A DNA stretch of 64,000 nucleotides from Mycolicibacterium tokaiense. Its GTDB lineage: Bacteria; Actinomycetota; Actinomycetes; Mycobacteriales; Mycobacteriaceae. This document shows, one piece after another, positions 1 to 9,722 of the stretch. A model generated the notes under the pieces. That model ran no database searches. It was not told where the DNA came from and saw only the letters and a list, made by a program, of their open reading frames with translations. The DNA is taken from positions 4,092,001-4,156,000 of the forward strand of contig NZ_AP022600.1 of assembly GCF_010725885.1 (NCBI RefSeq). The letters run 5' to 3'. Made by a program: the position numbers and the translations under genes. Numbering within the stretch: the stretch's first letter is position 1; each line of letters begins with the position of its first letter.

Positions 1-712
<712 letters not shown>

Positions 713-716
<4 letters not shown>

Positions 717-1636
717 GCGGGCCACCGTGGCAGGCGCTGGACCTGGGGCTGCGCCGTCGCATCGACAGCCTGCTCACCGGCGATCACGAGGGTCTGCGGT
801 TGGGGGTGGGTACCGAGCGGGAAGAGGTGGTGCGCTATCAACCGGGCGACGACGTGCGTCACATCGACTGGAACATCACCGCCCGCTCCGGTGAGCCGCA
901 TGTGTGGCGTCCGCGGGCCGACAACCGGCTCGATGCCTGGGTGATGGTGGACACCAGCCCCAGCATGGCGTTCGGCACCGCGTCGGTCGACGACACCGCT
1001 GACGAGAAGCTGGACCTGGCGGCCCGCATCGTCTGGGCACTCGGTCTGCTGATCGACGCGCCGGGAAACACGTTGGGAGTGGCGACGTTCGGCGCCGAAG
1101 GGCTGCAGTGGCAGCGGCCCGACCGCGCCAAACTGGCGGCATCGCGGGCGGCGCAGGCGTTGGTGAGTGCCCGCACCGGGCCCGGCTCCCCGAGCCTGGC
1201 GCAGGCGCTGACCGCACTGGGTGCCCGCCGCGGTGGGCCGGGTCTGCGGGTGGTGGTCTCGGACTTCCTCGATCCCGACGGCGCCGACACCGCGCCGTTC
1301 GACTGGCAGGCACCGCTGCGACGGCTGACCAACCGCCACGACGTGGTGGTGGTCGAGATCGTCGACCCCCGCGAGCTGGAACTGCCCGACATCGGTGCGG
1401 TGACCCTGGTGGACCCCGAATCGGGTCGGCAACGCCAGGTGTGGACCTCCGACCGGCGGCTGCGCCGCACCTACCGCGACGCCGCCGAGGCGCACCGGGA
1501 AGCGGTGGCCTCGGCCATCGCCACCAGTGGGGCCGATCACCTGCGTGCCAGCACCGGGCGGGACTGGATCCGCGACCTGGCCCGCTTCCTGCGCGAGCGG
1601 CAGCGCACCCTGCGCCGCCGGGGAGCCCGCCGGTGA
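713..1636 (+). CDS. DUF58 domain protein of the MoxR-VWA cluster
   Basis: 307-residue DUF58 protein, the usual partner of MoxR ATPases. The family signature (YQPGDDVRHIDWNITARSG) is near residues 43-61. It is followed by a MIDAS-like DxSxS segment (VDTSPSM, about residues 79-85), so the middle of the protein is probably a VWA-like fold. No signal peptide or strong membrane segment is visible, so it is probably cytoplasmic. The GTG start overlaps the moxR stop, and its own stop overlaps the start of the next VWA gene, giving a tightly coupled three-gene unit. The molecular role of DUF58 is not established; assembly or maturation of an envelope complex with MoxR is the usual inference. Confidence 0.9.
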
Positions 1637-2601
1637 TGACCTTCCTGTTCCCCCTCGGCCTGCTGATGCTGGTGCCGGTGGCGCTGCTGGGGCTGACCTA
1701 CCTGGTGACCGTGCGACGCAGGCAGCGTTACGCCGTGCGGTATGCCGCGCTTCCGTTGCTGGACAAGGTGATCCCCGAGCGCCCCAAGTGGCGCAGGCAC
1801 CTGCCCGCCGCCTTCCTGCTGATGGCGCTGACGTTGTGCGCACTGGCGGTGGCGCGTCCGGAGCTGCCGGTGCGTGTGCCCTATGAGCGCGCCACCATCA
1901 TCGTCGCGCTGGACACCTCGGAGTCGATGCAGGCCCGCGACGTCAGCCCGGACCGGCTCACCGCGGCGGTGGCCGCGGCCGGCAACTTCATCGAGCAACT
2001 GCCCGACACCTTCAACGTCGGGGTGGTGACTTTCGCCGGTGCCACGTCGGTGGTGCACGCCCCCGACACCGATCACGAGGCGGCGGCCACCAGCCTGCAG
2101 ATGCTGGGCACCGAGTCGCGGACCGCGATCGGCGAAGGGGTGTTCACCTCCCTGGAGCAGATCATGAGGGTGGCCCGTGATCCCGATCAGGAACCCGAGG
2201 AGGGCCAGGACCGGTTGCCCGCCCATGTGGTGCTGCTGTCCGACGGCAGCAACACCTCCGGCCGCGGCATCGACGAGGCGGCCTTGGCGGCGGTCGCCGC
2301 CGGGGTGCCGGTGTCCACCATCGCCTACGGCACCGAGAGCGGGATCCTCGACAGCGGCGGGTACGCGATCCCGGTGCCGGTGGACGCCCGCACCCTGTCC
2401 GAGCTGGCCGACGGCACCGGCGGCATCGCCTACACCGCCGAGAGCAGCGACGAACTCGAGCAGGTCTACCGCGACATCGGCTCGTCCATCGGGTGGCGCA
2501 CCGAGTGGCGCGAGGTCACCCCGTTCGTCGCCGCGTTGGCGCTGGCCTTCGGCATCGTGGCCGCGGGGCTGTCCATGCGCTGGTTCTCCCGACTCATCTG
2601 A
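1636..2601 (+). CDS. Membrane-anchored von Willebrand factor A protein
   Basis: 321-residue VWA protein. An N-terminal hydrophobic segment (about residues 5-25) and a second near residues 55-75 precede the VWA domain. The domain begins with an intact MIDAS motif DTSES (about residues 95-99), so metal-dependent partner binding is plausible. A C-terminal hydrophobic helix (about 295-315) closes the BatA/Rv1481-type topology, with the VWA domain between membrane helices and probably extracytoplasmic. The ATG at 1636 overlaps the DUF58 stop; a GTG at 1633 in the same frame would add one residue. It probably works with the MoxR and DUF58 proteins; no substrate is known. Confidence 0.9.
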   Translation: MTFLFPLGLLMLVPVALLGLTYLVTVRRRQRYAVRYAALPLLDKVIPERPKWRRHLPAAFLLMALTLCALAVARPELPVRVPYERATIIVALDTSESMQARDVSPDRLTAAVAAAGNFIEQLPDTFNVGVVTFAGATSVVHAPDTDHEAAATSLQMLGTESRTAIGEGVFTSLEQIMRVARDPDQEPEEGQDRLPAHVVLLSDGSNTSGRGIDEAALAAVAAGVPVSTIAYGTESGILDSGGYAIPVPVDARTLSELADGTGGIAYTAESSDELEQVYRDIGSSIGWRTEWREVTPFVAALALAFGIVAAGLSMRWFSRLI

Positions 2602-2613
2602 TGAGGAGCCTCG

Positions 2614-3552
2614 ATGTCTGAGTTCGATCTCGGAACCCGTCCGGCGGGGCCGGCCTTCCTGGCGCCGGGCAGCGTGCCGGTAGCCCCGCCCCCCGTCGCC
2701 CCGCCCCTGGTTCCCACCCGGATCGGGGGGATCGCCGCGGCCACCGCGGAAAAACAGAAGCCGGTGCCGTCACCCCTTGCGGCACCGGCGGCGCCCCGGC
2801 GCTCCCGCGCCGGTCTGGCCCTGCTGGTGACCGCCTGCCTGCTGGGCGGAGGGACCGCGGGCGCCGCAGCCGGGTTGTGGGCGGCGTCGCAGTTCGACGC
2901 GGGCATCACATTGCGTCAGAGCCCGCCGGTCGCCGCGCCGGCGGCCGCGGGTGCCGGGGCACCCGACGCCCAATCCGCCGCGGCCGCTCTGCTGCCCAGC
3001 GTGGTGCAGGTGGCGGCGGGCAGCAGCCGCGGATCCGGGTTCGCCATCGACGACCAGGGGCGCATCATGACCAACAGCCACGTCGTCGAGGGCTCCCAGC
3101 GGGTACTGGTGCGGTTGGCCGACGGCCGGCGCGTCGCCGCGCGGGTGGTGGGCACGGACCCTCAGATGGACGTCGCGGTGCTGCAGATGGCCGGCGACCC
3201 GCCGCCACCGGCGGCGCTGGGGATCAGCAGTGGCGTCGCGATCGGTCAGCCGGTGATCGCCGCGGGCGCCCCGCTGGGCCTGGCCAGCACGGTCACCGGC
3301 GGCATCATCAGCGCCGTGGACCGGACGGCGCGGCTGGGCCCGCAGCCGGAGCAGCTGTTGTTGCAGACCGACGCGTCCATCAACCCGGGCAACTCGGGCG
3401 GGCCGCTGGCCAACCTGGACGGTCAGGTGATCGGGATGAACACCGCGATCGCCACCGTCGGCGGCGCCGAAGCGGGGAACATCGGCATCGGATTCGCCGT
3501 GCCGATCGACCGGGCGATCGAGGTGGCCAGGCGGATCATCTCGGGGGGCTGA
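2614..3552 (+). CDS. HtrA/S1C-type membrane-anchored serine protease without PDZ
   Basis: 312-residue trypsin-fold protease. A Pro/Ala-rich, probably cytoplasmic N-terminus (1-65) is followed by one membrane helix (about 66-90) and an exported protease domain. The catalytic triad is complete: His156 (TNSHVVEG), Asp186 (DPQMDVAVL) and Ser261 (NPGNSGGPL). The protein ends directly after the protease domain, so the PDZ domain typical of HtrA, DegP and PepD is missing. GAGGAG before the ATG is a good ribosome site, and the 12-base gap to the VWA gene suggests one transcript. Envelope quality control or processing with the MoxR/VWA proteins is an inference from position. Confidence 0.88.
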   Translation: MSEFDLGTRPAGPAFLAPGSVPVAPPPVAPPLVPTRIGGIAAATAEKQKPVPSPLAAPAAPRRSRAGLALLVTACLLGGGTAGAAAGLWAASQFDAGITLRQSPPVAAPAAAGAGAPDAQSAAAALLPSVVQVAAGSSRGSGFAIDDQGRIMTNSHVVEGSQRVLVRLADGRRVAARVVGTDPQMDVAVLQMAGDPPPPAALGISSGVAIGQPVIAAGAPLGLASTVTGGIISAVDRTARLGPQPEQLLLQTDASINPGNSGGPLANLDGQVIGMNTAIATVGGAEAGNIGIGFAVPIDRAIEVARRIISGG

Positions 3553-3566
3553 CGTAGGCTTGCGCC

Positions 3567-5126
3567 GTGTTTGAATCCCTGTCCGATCGGCTCACCGGTG
3601 CGCTTTCGGGCCTGCGCGGCAAGGGTCGGCTCACCGACGCCGACATCGATGCCACGGCCCGGGAGATCCGGCTCGCGCTGCTCGAAGCCGACGTGTCGCT
3701 ACCCGTGGTCCGTGCCTTCATCAACCGGATCAAAGAACGTGCCAAGGGTGCCGAGGTCTCGGGTGCGCTGAACCCCGCCCAGCAGGTCGTCAAGATCGTC
3801 AACGAGGAGCTGATCGGCATCCTCGGCGGCGAGACCCGCCAGCTGCGGTTCGCCAAGACCCCGCCGACGGTCATCATGCTCGCCGGTCTGCAAGGCGCCG
3901 GTAAGACCACCCTGGCCGGCAAGCTCGCCAAATACCTCAAGGGACAAGGGCATACGCCGTTGCTGGTGGCGTGCGACCTGCAGCGCCCCGGTGCGGTGAA
4001 CCAGCTCCAGATCGTCGGACAACGCGCCGGCGTGGAGGTGTTCGCCCCGCACCCGGGCACCGCACCCAGCGCGCCGGAAACCGAGGGCTCGGGTCCCGGC
4101 GACCCGGTCTCGGTGGCCGCCGCCGGCCTGGCCGAGGCCAAGGCCAAGCACTTCGACGTCGTGATCGTCGACACCGCGGGCCGCCTCGGTATCGACGACG
4201 TGCTGATGGCCCAGGCCGCAGGCATCCGCGACGCCGTGCACCCCGACGAGACGCTGTTCGTGCTCGACGCGATGATCGGCCAGGACGCCGTGGCCACCGC
4301 CGAAGCCTTCGGGGCCGGTGTCGGCTTCACCGGCGTGGTGCTGACCAAGCTCGACGGTGACGCCCGCGGTGGTGCCGCGCTGTCGGTGCGTGAGGTCACC
4401 GGCGTGCCGATCCTGTTCGCGTCCAGCGGGGAGAAGCTCGAGGACTTCGACGTCTTCCACCCCGACCGGATGGCCAGCCGCATCCTCGGTATGGGCGACG
4501 TGCTCTCGCTCATCGAGCAGGCCGAGCAGGTCTTCGACGCGCAGCAGGCCGAAGATGCCGCCGCCAAGATCAGCTCAGGCGAGTTGACCCTCGAGGACTT
4601 CCTCGACCAGATGCTGGCCATCCGCAAGATGGGCCCCATCGGCAACTTGCTGGGCATGCTGCCCGGCGCCGGGCAGATGAAAGACGCGCTGGCTGCCGTC
4701 GACGACACCCAGCTGGACCGCCTGCAGGCCATCATCCGCGGTATGACGCCGGCCGAGCGCGCCGATCCGAAGATCATCAACGCCTCCCGGCGGCTGCGTA
4801 TCGCCAACGGTTCCGGTGTGACGGTGTCCGAGGTCAACCAGCTGGTGGACCGCTTCTTCGAAGCCCGCAAGATGATGTCGCAGATGGCCGGCCAGATGGG
4901 AATGCCGTTCGGCCGCAAGGGAAATACTCGCAAGGCCGCCAAGGGCAAGAACAAACAGGCCGGCAAGAAGAAGGGTCGGGGTCCGACGCAGCCGAAGTCG
5001 CCGTTGGGCGCCGGTCTGCCGGGCGGCTTCCCGGATCTGTCGCAGATGCCCAAGGGGCTCGACGAACTGCCGCCGGGGCTGGCTGATTTCGACCTCTCGA
5101 AGCTGAAGTTCCCGGGGCAGAAGTAG
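3567..5126 (+). CDS. ffh: Signal recognition particle GTPase Ffh (SRP54)
   Basis: 519-residue SRP54 protein that binds 4.5S RNA and signal sequences and delivers ribosomes to FtsY at the membrane. The N domain covers residues 1-90. The G domain has a P-loop (GLQGAGKTT, Lys113), DTAGR near 201 and TKLDGDARGG near 257-266. The methionine-rich M domain (about 330-450) is followed by a lysine-rich mycobacterial tail. About 20 residues are inserted around the G3/G4 region (TAPSAPETEGSGPGD). The GTG start sits six bases after TAGGCT (3555-3560) with no Shine-Dalgarno, which suggests a leaderless transcript separate from the protease gene upstream. Confidence 0.98.
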   Translation: MFESLSDRLTGALSGLRGKGRLTDADIDATAREIRLALLEADVSLPVVRAFINRIKERAKGAEVSGALNPAQQVVKIVNEELIGILGGETRQLRFAKTPPTVIMLAGLQGAGKTTLAGKLAKYLKGQGHTPLLVACDLQRPGAVNQLQIVGQRAGVEVFAPHPGTAPSAPETEGSGPGDPVSVAAAGLAEAKAKHFDVVIVDTAGRLGIDDVLMAQAAGIRDAVHPDETLFVLDAMIGQDAVATAEAFGAGVGFTGVVLTKLDGDARGGAALSVREVTGVPILFASSGEKLEDFDVFHPDRMASRILGMGDVLSLIEQAEQVFDAQQAEDAAAKISSGELTLEDFLDQMLAIRKMGPIGNLLGMLPGAGQMKDALAAVDDTQLDRLQAIIRGMTPAERADPKIINASRRLRIANGSGVTVSEVNQLVDRFFEARKMMSQMAGQMGMPFGRKGNTRKAAKGKNKQAGKKKGRGPTQPKSPLGAGLPGGFPDLSQMPKGLDELPPGLADFDLSKLKFPGQK

Positions 5127-5128
5127 TC

Positions 5129-6196
5129 GTGCAGCTGCACCTGCGGGGTGTTGAGCTGCCCGGCGGTGAGCCGGTGGACTGGTGGGTGGTCGACGGTCAC
5201 CTGTCCGCGGAGCCGGTGGCCGGCGCCGAGACGATCTTCGATGGCGGCTGGATCATCCCCGGCCTGGTGGATGCGCACTGCCATGTGGGCCTGGGGCCGG
5301 GGGGTCCCACCTCCGCCGAGGAGGCCGTCATGCAGGCCGAGACCGAGCGCGGCGTCGGCGCCCTGCTACTGCGCGACGCCGGATCGCCCATCGACACCCG
5401 CTTCGTCGACGACCGCGACGACCTGCCCCGGATCATCCGGGCCGGTAAGCACATCGCCAAGCCCAAGCGCTACATCCCCGGCCTGCCCATCGACATCGAA
5501 GACGAGTCTCAACTGCCCGACGTGGTGGCCACGCAGGCACGCTTCGGCGACGGTTGGGTCAAGCTGGTGGGGGACTGGATCGACCGCGGTGTCGGGGACC
5601 TCACGCCGCTGTGGTCCGATGAGATTCTCACCGCCGCGATCGCCGCGGCCCACGCCGAGGGGGCCCGCGTCACCGCCCACGTCTTCGGCGAGGACGCGCT
5701 GCCCGGGCTGATCAAGGCCGGTATCGATTGCATCGAGCACGGCACCGGCATCACCGACGAGGTGATCGAGCTGATGCTGGCCCACGGCACTGCCTTGGTG
5801 CCGACGATGATCAACACCGAGAACTTCCCGAACATCGCGGCGGCGGCCACCAAGTACCCCACCTACGCCGCTCACATGCAGGACCTCTACGCGCGCAGCG
5901 GATCCCGGCTGGCCGCCGCCCATGAGGCCGGCATCCCCATCTATGCCGGCACCGACGCCGGCGGCATGCTGGCCCACGGCCGCATCGCCGACGAGGTGGC
6001 CGCGCTGACCACCATCGGGATGAGCGCCGGCGAAGCCCTGGGCGCGGCGTCCTGGACGGCGCGGGAGTGGCTCGGGCGGCCCGGTCTGCAGCACGGCGCC
6101 CCGGCCGATCTGCTGTGTTTCCGGGAGGATCCGCGCACCGGCCCGGCGGTGCTGAGTGCGCCGGATGTGGTGATCCTGCGCGGCAGGGTGTTCTAG
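5129..6196 (+). CDS. Amidohydrolase-superfamily metal-dependent hydrolase (Rv2915c-like)
   Basis: 355-residue amidohydrolase with a TIM-barrel metal site. The HxH motif is in DAHCHVG (His50, His52). The candidate bridging lysine is in WVKLVGDW, further metal histidines are in VTAHVFGED and IEHGTG, and the catalytic Asp is in YAGTDAGG. The architecture matches the imidazolonepropionase/prolidase-like group. It starts with GTG two bases after the ffh stop, so it is probably cotranscribed, as in M. tuberculosis (Rv2916c-Rv2915c). The substrate is unknown. Confidence 0.88.
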   Translation: MQLHLRGVELPGGEPVDWWVVDGHLSAEPVAGAETIFDGGWIIPGLVDAHCHVGLGPGGPTSAEEAVMQAETERGVGALLLRDAGSPIDTRFVDDRDDLPRIIRAGKHIAKPKRYIPGLPIDIEDESQLPDVVATQARFGDGWVKLVGDWIDRGVGDLTPLWSDEILTAAIAAAHAEGARVTAHVFGEDALPGLIKAGIDCIEHGTGITDEVIELMLAHGTALVPTMINTENFPNIAAAATKYPTYAAHMQDLYARSGSRLAAAHEAGIPIYAGTDAGGMLAHGRIADEVAALTTIGMSAGEALGAASWTAREWLGRPGLQHGAPADLLCFREDPRTGPAVLSAPDVVILRGRVF

Positions 6197-6222
6197 CCCG
6201 GCCGGTGTTCTGACCGGGGCTA
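6194..6222. terminator. Hairpin spanning both convergent stop codons
   Basis: An imperfect inverted repeat, TAGCCC...CCGGT against ACCGG...GGGCTA, spans the stop codons of the convergent amidohydrolase and DD-carboxypeptidase genes. There is no T-run. A compact bidirectional terminator is plausible. Confidence 0.35.
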
Positions 6223-7053
6223 CCGAGGCTGGGCGAAACCCCAGTCCAGTAGGGCCATGGCCTGGCCGTAAAGGTCGCCGCTGCCCTTCATCTGCACCAC
6301 CACCAGCCGGCGATCACCGCGCTGCGCCGCCCCGACATAGGTCTTGCCGGCCAGGTTGGTGAAACCCGTCTTGCCTCCCAGCGCACCGGGATAACGCTCC
6401 AGCAGCTGGTTCTGGTTGTGGATGGTCTTGACGCCGTCGCGGCTGGGGAACTGTGCCGACGGCGCTGCCATGATCTGGGCCAGCAGCGGATAGGACAGCG
6501 CGGCGCGGAAGAGGACGCCGAGATCGCGTGGTGTGGTCAGGGATTCCCATCCGGGTCCGTCCAGACCGGAGGGGGACAGTGCCCGGGTGCTGGTGGCGCC
6601 GACGGACTGGGCTTTGGCGTTCATCCGCGTGATGGCCGCTCGGTATCCACCGAGCATGTCGCCCAGCATGTTCGCGGCGTCGTTGCCCGACACCATCAGG
6701 ATGGCCGCCAGCAGCTGGGTCACGGTGTAGGCCTGGCCGGGCACCAGCCCCGCGCACGAGCACTCCACCCGGGTGTGTACGGGTGCGGCGCGCGCGAAGT
6801 TGGCCGGGTCCAGGTGATCGAGCACGGTCATCGCCAGCAACACTTTGATGGTGCTGGCCGGTGCAGACGCGGCTGTGGGGTTCTTACCGGCCAGGATGGT
6901 GCCGGTGTCCATGTCGGCGACCATCCAGGACTGTGCCGGGCCGTCGGGGGCGGTGGTCACCGCGCCCACCGGGGGAGCGGCGGCGGCCGGACCGGCCCCC
7001 AGCACCGCCACCAGCATCAGAGACATGATCACCGCGAGCGGAGCGAGGGGCAC
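6220..7053 (-). CDS. dacB2: D-alanyl-D-alanine carboxypeptidase, DacB2-like (copy 1)
   Basis: 277-residue S11-family penicillin-binding protein that trims the terminal D-Ala from peptidoglycan stem peptides outside the membrane. It has a signal peptide ending in an Ala-rich stretch (GAGPAAAAPP). All active-site motifs are present: SxxK (Ser67-Thr-Ile-Lys70), SGN (MVSGNDAAN) and KTG (GGKTGFTN). The GTG at 7053 is preferred because TACGCT lies eight bases upstream, a near-leaderless arrangement; an ATG at 7026 would shorten the signal peptide. It is closely related to the next gene, so the pair looks like a tandem duplication. The symbol follows Rv2911 by synteny and family. Confidence 0.92.
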   Translation of the reverse strand: MPLAPLAVIMSLMLVAVLGAGPAAAAPPVGAVTTAPDGPAQSWMVADMDTGTILAGKNPTAASAPASTIKVLLAMTVLDHLDPANFARAAPVHTRVECSCAGLVPGQAYTVTQLLAAILMVSGNDAANMLGDMLGGYRAAITRMNAKAQSVGATSTRALSPSGLDGPGWESLTTPRDLGVLFRAALSYPLLAQIMAAPSAQFPSRDGVKTIHNQNQLLERYPGALGGKTGFTNLAGKTYVGAAQRGDRRLVVVQMKGSGDLYGQAMALLDWGFAQPR

Positions 7054-7123
7054 GACCGCCGAGCGTAACCACTGTGGGCGCGAAGCTGATCTCGAAACGG
7101 TTGCGAATCAGCAACTTTCGAAA

Positions 7124-8020
7124 TCAGAGCGCGCCGACGCCATTGTTCTGGGCGAAGCCCCAATCCAGCAGGGCACCCGCCTGATCCCAGTAGGTGGGTC
7201 CGCCCTCGACCACCAGCCCGAACATCATCGCGATCACCAAGCGGCGCCCGTTGCGGGACGCTGCGGCCACGTAGGTCTTGCGGGCCAGGTCGGTGAAACC
7301 TGTCTTGCCGCCGAGCGTTCCGGGATAGCGGTGCAGCAGTTCGTTCTGGTTGACCAGCACCCGTTCACCGGTCTCGGTGGGAAACACCGCGGTGGGCTGG
7401 GCGACGATCTGGGCGAACACGGGGTAGGTCATGGCCGAGCGGAAGATGACCGCCAGGTCGTGGGGCGTGGACCAGATGTTGATACCGGGGCCGTCGATGC
7501 CGGACGGCGAGCCCGCGCTGGTGCCGCGGGCACCCAGGGAGAGCGCTTTGGCGTTCATCTTGGCCACGGCGGCGTCCGGGCCGCCGACCATGCGCGCCAG
7601 GGTGTTCGCGGCATCGTTGCCCGAGACCAGCAGCAGACCGTCGAGCAACTGCCGGGCGGTGTAGGTGCGGCCCGGCACCACACCGACGCAGTTGCACTCG
7701 ACACGGGTGTCGGCCTCGTCCGCCGCGATGGTGGCGTCGAGGGGGACCTCATCGAGGATCACTTGCGCCAGCAGTGTCTTGATGGTGCTCGCGGGGGCGT
7801 AGGTGGTGTTCTCGTTGCGCCCGGCCAGCACCTGCCCGGTGTCCATGTCGGCCACGATCCACGCCTGGGCCGGCCCGTCGGGGACCGGCACCGAACCGGC
7901 GGGCTGCACCACGGTCAGGTCGCCGAGGGGCTGGGCGTCCGAGGATGGCGCGAACGCCACCACAGCCAGGACCATCGCCAGACTCGAGGTGATCGCCACA
8001 CTCGCGAGCAGCTTGCGCAT
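7124..8020 (-). CDS. D-alanyl-D-alanine carboxypeptidase, DacB-like (copy 2)
   Basis: 298-residue S11-family DD-carboxypeptidase with a signal peptide (MRKLLASVAI start, cleavage near SSDA). Motifs are complete: SxxK (Ser78-Thr-Ile-Lys81), SGN (LVSGNDAANTLA) and KTG (LGGKTGFTD). It is parallel to copy 1 and about half its residues look identical, including the VADMDTG segment and the paired Cys region (ECNCVG here, ECSCAG in copy 1). The ATG follows TAGGCT (8029-8034) by eight bases with no Shine-Dalgarno, suggesting its own near-leaderless transcript. It acts on periplasmic peptidoglycan. Confidence 0.92.
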   Translation of the reverse strand: MRKLLASVAITSSLAMVLAVVAFAPSSDAQPLGDLTVVQPAGSVPVPDGPAQAWIVADMDTGQVLAGRNENTTYAPASTIKTLLAQVILDEVPLDATIAADEADTRVECNCVGVVPGRTYTARQLLDGLLLVSGNDAANTLARMVGGPDAAVAKMNAKALSLGARGTSAGSPSGIDGPGINIWSTPHDLAVIFRSAMTYPVFAQIVAQPTAVFPTETGERVLVNQNELLHRYPGTLGGKTGFTDLARKTYVAAASRNGRRLVIAMMFGLVVEGGPTYWDQAGALLDWGFAQNNGVGAL

Positions 8021-8066
8021 GGAGAGGCAGCCTAACCCCAGACGGCGGCCCGCTCAGAATGGAACG

Positions 8067-9608
8067 TCAGTACACATCCCGGCAGTAGCGGTGCGCGGTG
8101 ATGAGCCCACCGACATAGGCGTGGGCGGCGTCGGCGTCCATGGCGCCGGCGGTCCGCACGATCTCGTGCAGGGTGTTGTGCACGTCGCGAGCCATCCGCA
8201 CCGCGTCACCGCACACGTAGAGATGGGCACCCGCCTGCAGCCAGGCGAACAGCTCGGCGGCCTGGGCCAGCATCTGGTGCTGGACGTAGCCGCCGTCGCT
8301 GTCACGGGAGAAGGCCAGATCCAGCCGGGTGAGGACGCCGTCGTGCAGGAAGTCCTGCAGCTCCTGCTCGTAGAGGAAGTCGGTGCCGCGGTGGCGGTGC
8401 CCGGAGAACAGCCAGGCTGCTCCGGTGGCGCCGGTGGCCCGGCGCTCCTGCAGGAACGCCCGGAACGGTGCGATCCCGGTGCCCGGCCCCACCATGATGA
8501 TCGGCACGTCCGGGGCGGGTAGCCGGAAGCCGTCGTTCGGGCACAGACGGACCCGCAGGTCCCGGGCGCGATCCGCCAGGTGCCCGGACGCGACGCCCGA
8601 GCGGGCGCGGCCGGCGCGGTGGTGGCGCACCGTGGCCACGGTCAGGTGCAACCGGTCGGGATACACCAGCGGGCTGGACGCGATGGAGTAGTCCCGGCAC
8701 TGCAGGGGCCGCAGCGTGGTGAGCACCTCGTCGGCGGACAGGTCTACGAGCTCCAGCAGATCCAGCACGTCGCGGTCCGCAGCGGTGGCCGCCTCGGTCT
8801 CGGTGGTGCGGGCCGCAACAAGGGCCCGCAGCTCCTGCGACGGTGTGCGGATCTCGACCTGCTCGGTCAGCCAGTGGCCCATCGGTTGGTCCTGACCTGG
8901 TGCGGGGTCGTCGGCGCTGCGGCCCAACCGGGTCAGCAATGCCGCCACCAGCGCGGGGTCGTTGACCGGGTGCACACTCAGCGAGTCGCCGGCCCGGTAG
9001 GTCAGCCCGCTGCCCGCCAGATCCAGCTCGTGATGCCACACCTCGTCGTGGGAGCCGGCGCCGGTGAGCAGTCGTCGGGACGCCAGTCGCGCGGTGACCG
9101 GGGTGTGAGTCCACTGTGATGGGGCCGGCGGTTCGGGGTGGGCGAGGGGTTGGTCGGTGGCGGGGAGCAGGTCGATCACCGCCGCGGTCCAGGCGGCGGC
9201 GTCGTCGTCGAAGTCGATGTCGCAGTCGACGCGGGTGGTCAGTCGTTTTGCGCCCAGCGCCTCGAGGCGGGCGTCGAGCAGCTTCCCGGCGTTGGCGAAG
9301 TCGATGTAGTACTTGTCGCCGAGCCCGAGCACCGCGAAGGTCAGGTGCTCGCACCGCGGGGCGTCGTCGGCGTGGAGCGACTCCCAGAACAGCGCGGCGT
9401 TGAACGGGAACTCGCCCTCGCCGTAGGTCGCGGTGATGGCCACCAGGTGGGTGGCGGCGGCCAGCATGTCGGCATCGATGGCGTTGAGTTCCACCGGGGT
9501 GACCTCGAGTCCGAGGGCCTTGGCGGCGACGGCGAACGATCCCGCGAGCCCCTCGGCGCCCCCGGTTTCGCTGCCGTAGCCGACGAGCAGGGAGAACGGT
9601 GCAGGCAA
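8067..9608 (-). CDS. Diflavin reductase (flavodoxin + FAD/NADPH domains, CysJ/CPR-like)
   Basis: 513-residue fusion of an N-terminal flavodoxin domain (FMN; GSETGGAEGLA near residue 13) with a ferredoxin-NADP reductase-like module. The FAD site is RDYSIASS and the NADP site is GPGTGIAPFRAFLQER. The domain order matches cytochrome P450 reductase and sulfite reductase alpha subunit (CysJ), so electrons would pass NADPH to FAD to FMN to an acceptor. No heme subunit or P450 gene is adjacent, so the partner is unknown. The TTG start is supported by AGGAG nine bases upstream. Two DtxR/IdeR-like palindromes lie 17-45 bases upstream, so iron-dependent control is possible. Confidence 0.88.
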   Translation of the reverse strand: MPAPFSLLVGYGSETGGAEGLAGSFAVAAKALGLEVTPVELNAIDADMLAAATHLVAITATYGEGEFPFNAALFWESLHADDAPRCEHLTFAVLGLGDKYYIDFANAGKLLDARLEALGAKRLTTRVDCDIDFDDDAAAWTAAVIDLLPATDQPLAHPEPPAPSQWTHTPVTARLASRRLLTGAGSHDEVWHHELDLAGSGLTYRAGDSLSVHPVNDPALVAALLTRLGRSADDPAPGQDQPMGHWLTEQVEIRTPSQELRALVAARTTETEAATAADRDVLDLLELVDLSADEVLTTLRPLQCRDYSIASSPLVYPDRLHLTVATVRHHRAGRARSGVASGHLADRARDLRVRLCPNDGFRLPAPDVPIIMVGPGTGIAPFRAFLQERRATGATGAAWLFSGHRHRGTDFLYEQELQDFLHDGVLTRLDLAFSRDSDGGYVQHQMLAQAAELFAWLQAGAHLYVCGDAVRMARDVHNTLHEIVRTAGAMDADAAHAYVGGLITAHRYCRDVY

Positions 9609-9624
9609 CAGTCGGCTCCTATCG

Positions 9625-9653
9625 TGAGGTATCCCTAACTAAGGGCGACCTTA
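9625..9653. promoter_or_regulatory. Tandem DtxR/IdeR-like palindromes
   Basis: Two 14-bp palindromes lie one base apart between the diflavin reductase and the SnoaL-like gene: TGAGG-TATC-CCTAA (9625-9638) and TAAGG-GCGA-CCTTA (9640-9653). Both resemble the core of the mycobacterial iron box (TTAGGnnnnCCTAA). The match is partial, so this is a candidate operator only. Confidence 0.35.
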
Positions 9654-9722
9654 CTTGCGTGAGGGCGGGGTGGGATCGTCCCTTCGGGTGATTTTCGCTA
9701 CGCGCAGTGTTGGAATGTCCTC

